A stretch of 13,564 nt of DNA from Lentisphaeria bacterium UBA1732 (lineage in GTDB: Bacteria > Verrucomicrobiota > Lentisphaeria > Victivallales > UBA1829): assembly GCA_002315855.1 (NCBI GenBank), contig DCIG01000011.1:15398-28961 (forward strand), written 5' to 3'. The notes below the pieces were generated by a model. That model made no database searches, was not told the origin of the DNA, and was given only the letters and a program-made list of their open reading frames with translations. Every line of letters starts with the position of its first letter. Position 1 is the stretch's first letter. This document shows, one piece after another, positions 13,421 through 13,564 of this stretch. Both the position numbers and the translations under genes were made by a program.

Positions 13421-13564
13421 ATGAATCGTTATGTACATTCGACAGTAGTCTCCTGCTCAATTCTCGCAGGGGCACTCTTACTTGCAACTTCACTTTCGGC
13501 ACAGGCTCCCGGCGGTGCCCCTGCCGGTGGCGCTCCCGCCATGGGCGGCATGATGGGCGGCATG
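13421..13564 (+). CDS. Secreted Gly/Met-rich protein, N-terminal fragment
   Basis: The first 48 codons of a gene that runs off the right edge. The start is firm: GGAG (13411-13414) lies six bases before the ATG and a consensus promoter is upstream. Residues 1-28 form a signal peptide (hydrophobic core SILAGALLLATSL, likely cut after SAQA or nearby). The mature part opens with an Ala/Pro/Gly segment and then a Met/Gly repeat. The DNA of that repeat (13544-13564) is identical to bases 40-60, inside the GH9-like gene, so this may be a paralogue of that enzyme. The rest of the protein is not visible, so no function is assigned. Confidence 0.85.
   Translation, partial: MNRYVHSTVVSCSILAGALLLATSLSAQAPGGAPAGGAPAMGGMMGGM

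Overview
The window looks like a piece of a Gram-negative, fermentative, polysaccharide-degrading bacterium. Four things support this: lipoprotein signal peptides with a lipobox Cys on several proteins, a lipid-anchored amino-acid transporter, a fermentative D-lactate dehydrogenase, and three glycoside hydrolases of families 9, 5 and 43. The mixture, together with Gly/Met-rich secreted proteins, recalls gut Lentisphaerota (Victivallis-like) or a related PVC lineage. That placement is an inference from gene style only. No rRNA, tRNA or CRISPR array was found.

Layout. 1-810 (+) is the 3' part of a GH9-like gene with a Gly/Met-rich stretch, closed by a strong terminator that lies back to back with the guaA terminator. 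939-2483 (-) is guaA (GMP synthase). 2629-5357 (-) is a two-gene polar amino-acid ABC transporter: a protein joining binding domain and permease overlaps its ATPase gene by 4 bases. 5595-6509 (-) is a cation diffusion facilitator. 7101-8321 (+) is an intact but apparently catalytically dead relative of the IS66 transposase. 8515-9672 (-) is a GH5 lipoprotein, 9985-11067 (-) is ldhA with a Cys-rich tail, and 11721-12749 (-) is a GH43 lipoprotein. From 13421 (+) a new secreted protein starts behind a perfect consensus promoter and runs off the window in the same Gly/Met-rich repeat that is seen at base 1.

How the parts relate. GH9, GH5 and GH43 are separate transcription units that probably attack plant or other beta-glycan and arabinan/xylan substrates at the cell surface. 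LdhA would dispose of reducing equivalents from sugar fermentation. The ABC transporter and guaA are housekeeping nitrogen and nucleotide functions.

The most unusual material lies between 5.4 and 8.4 kb. A family of about 40-bp imperfect palindromes (5431, 6601, 6807, 8354) occupies the gaps on both sides of the CDF gene and of the IS66-derived gene, and a half copy lies inside the first codons of the IS66-derived gene. This recalls REP palindromes linked to a tamed transposase (RAYT), but with an IS66-type protein. Also notable are an apparently circularly permuted solute-binding domain fused to a permease, a C-terminal domain of unknown type on its ATPase, repeated operator-like sites upstream of the GH43 gene, and a tandem duplication in the leader of the last gene.
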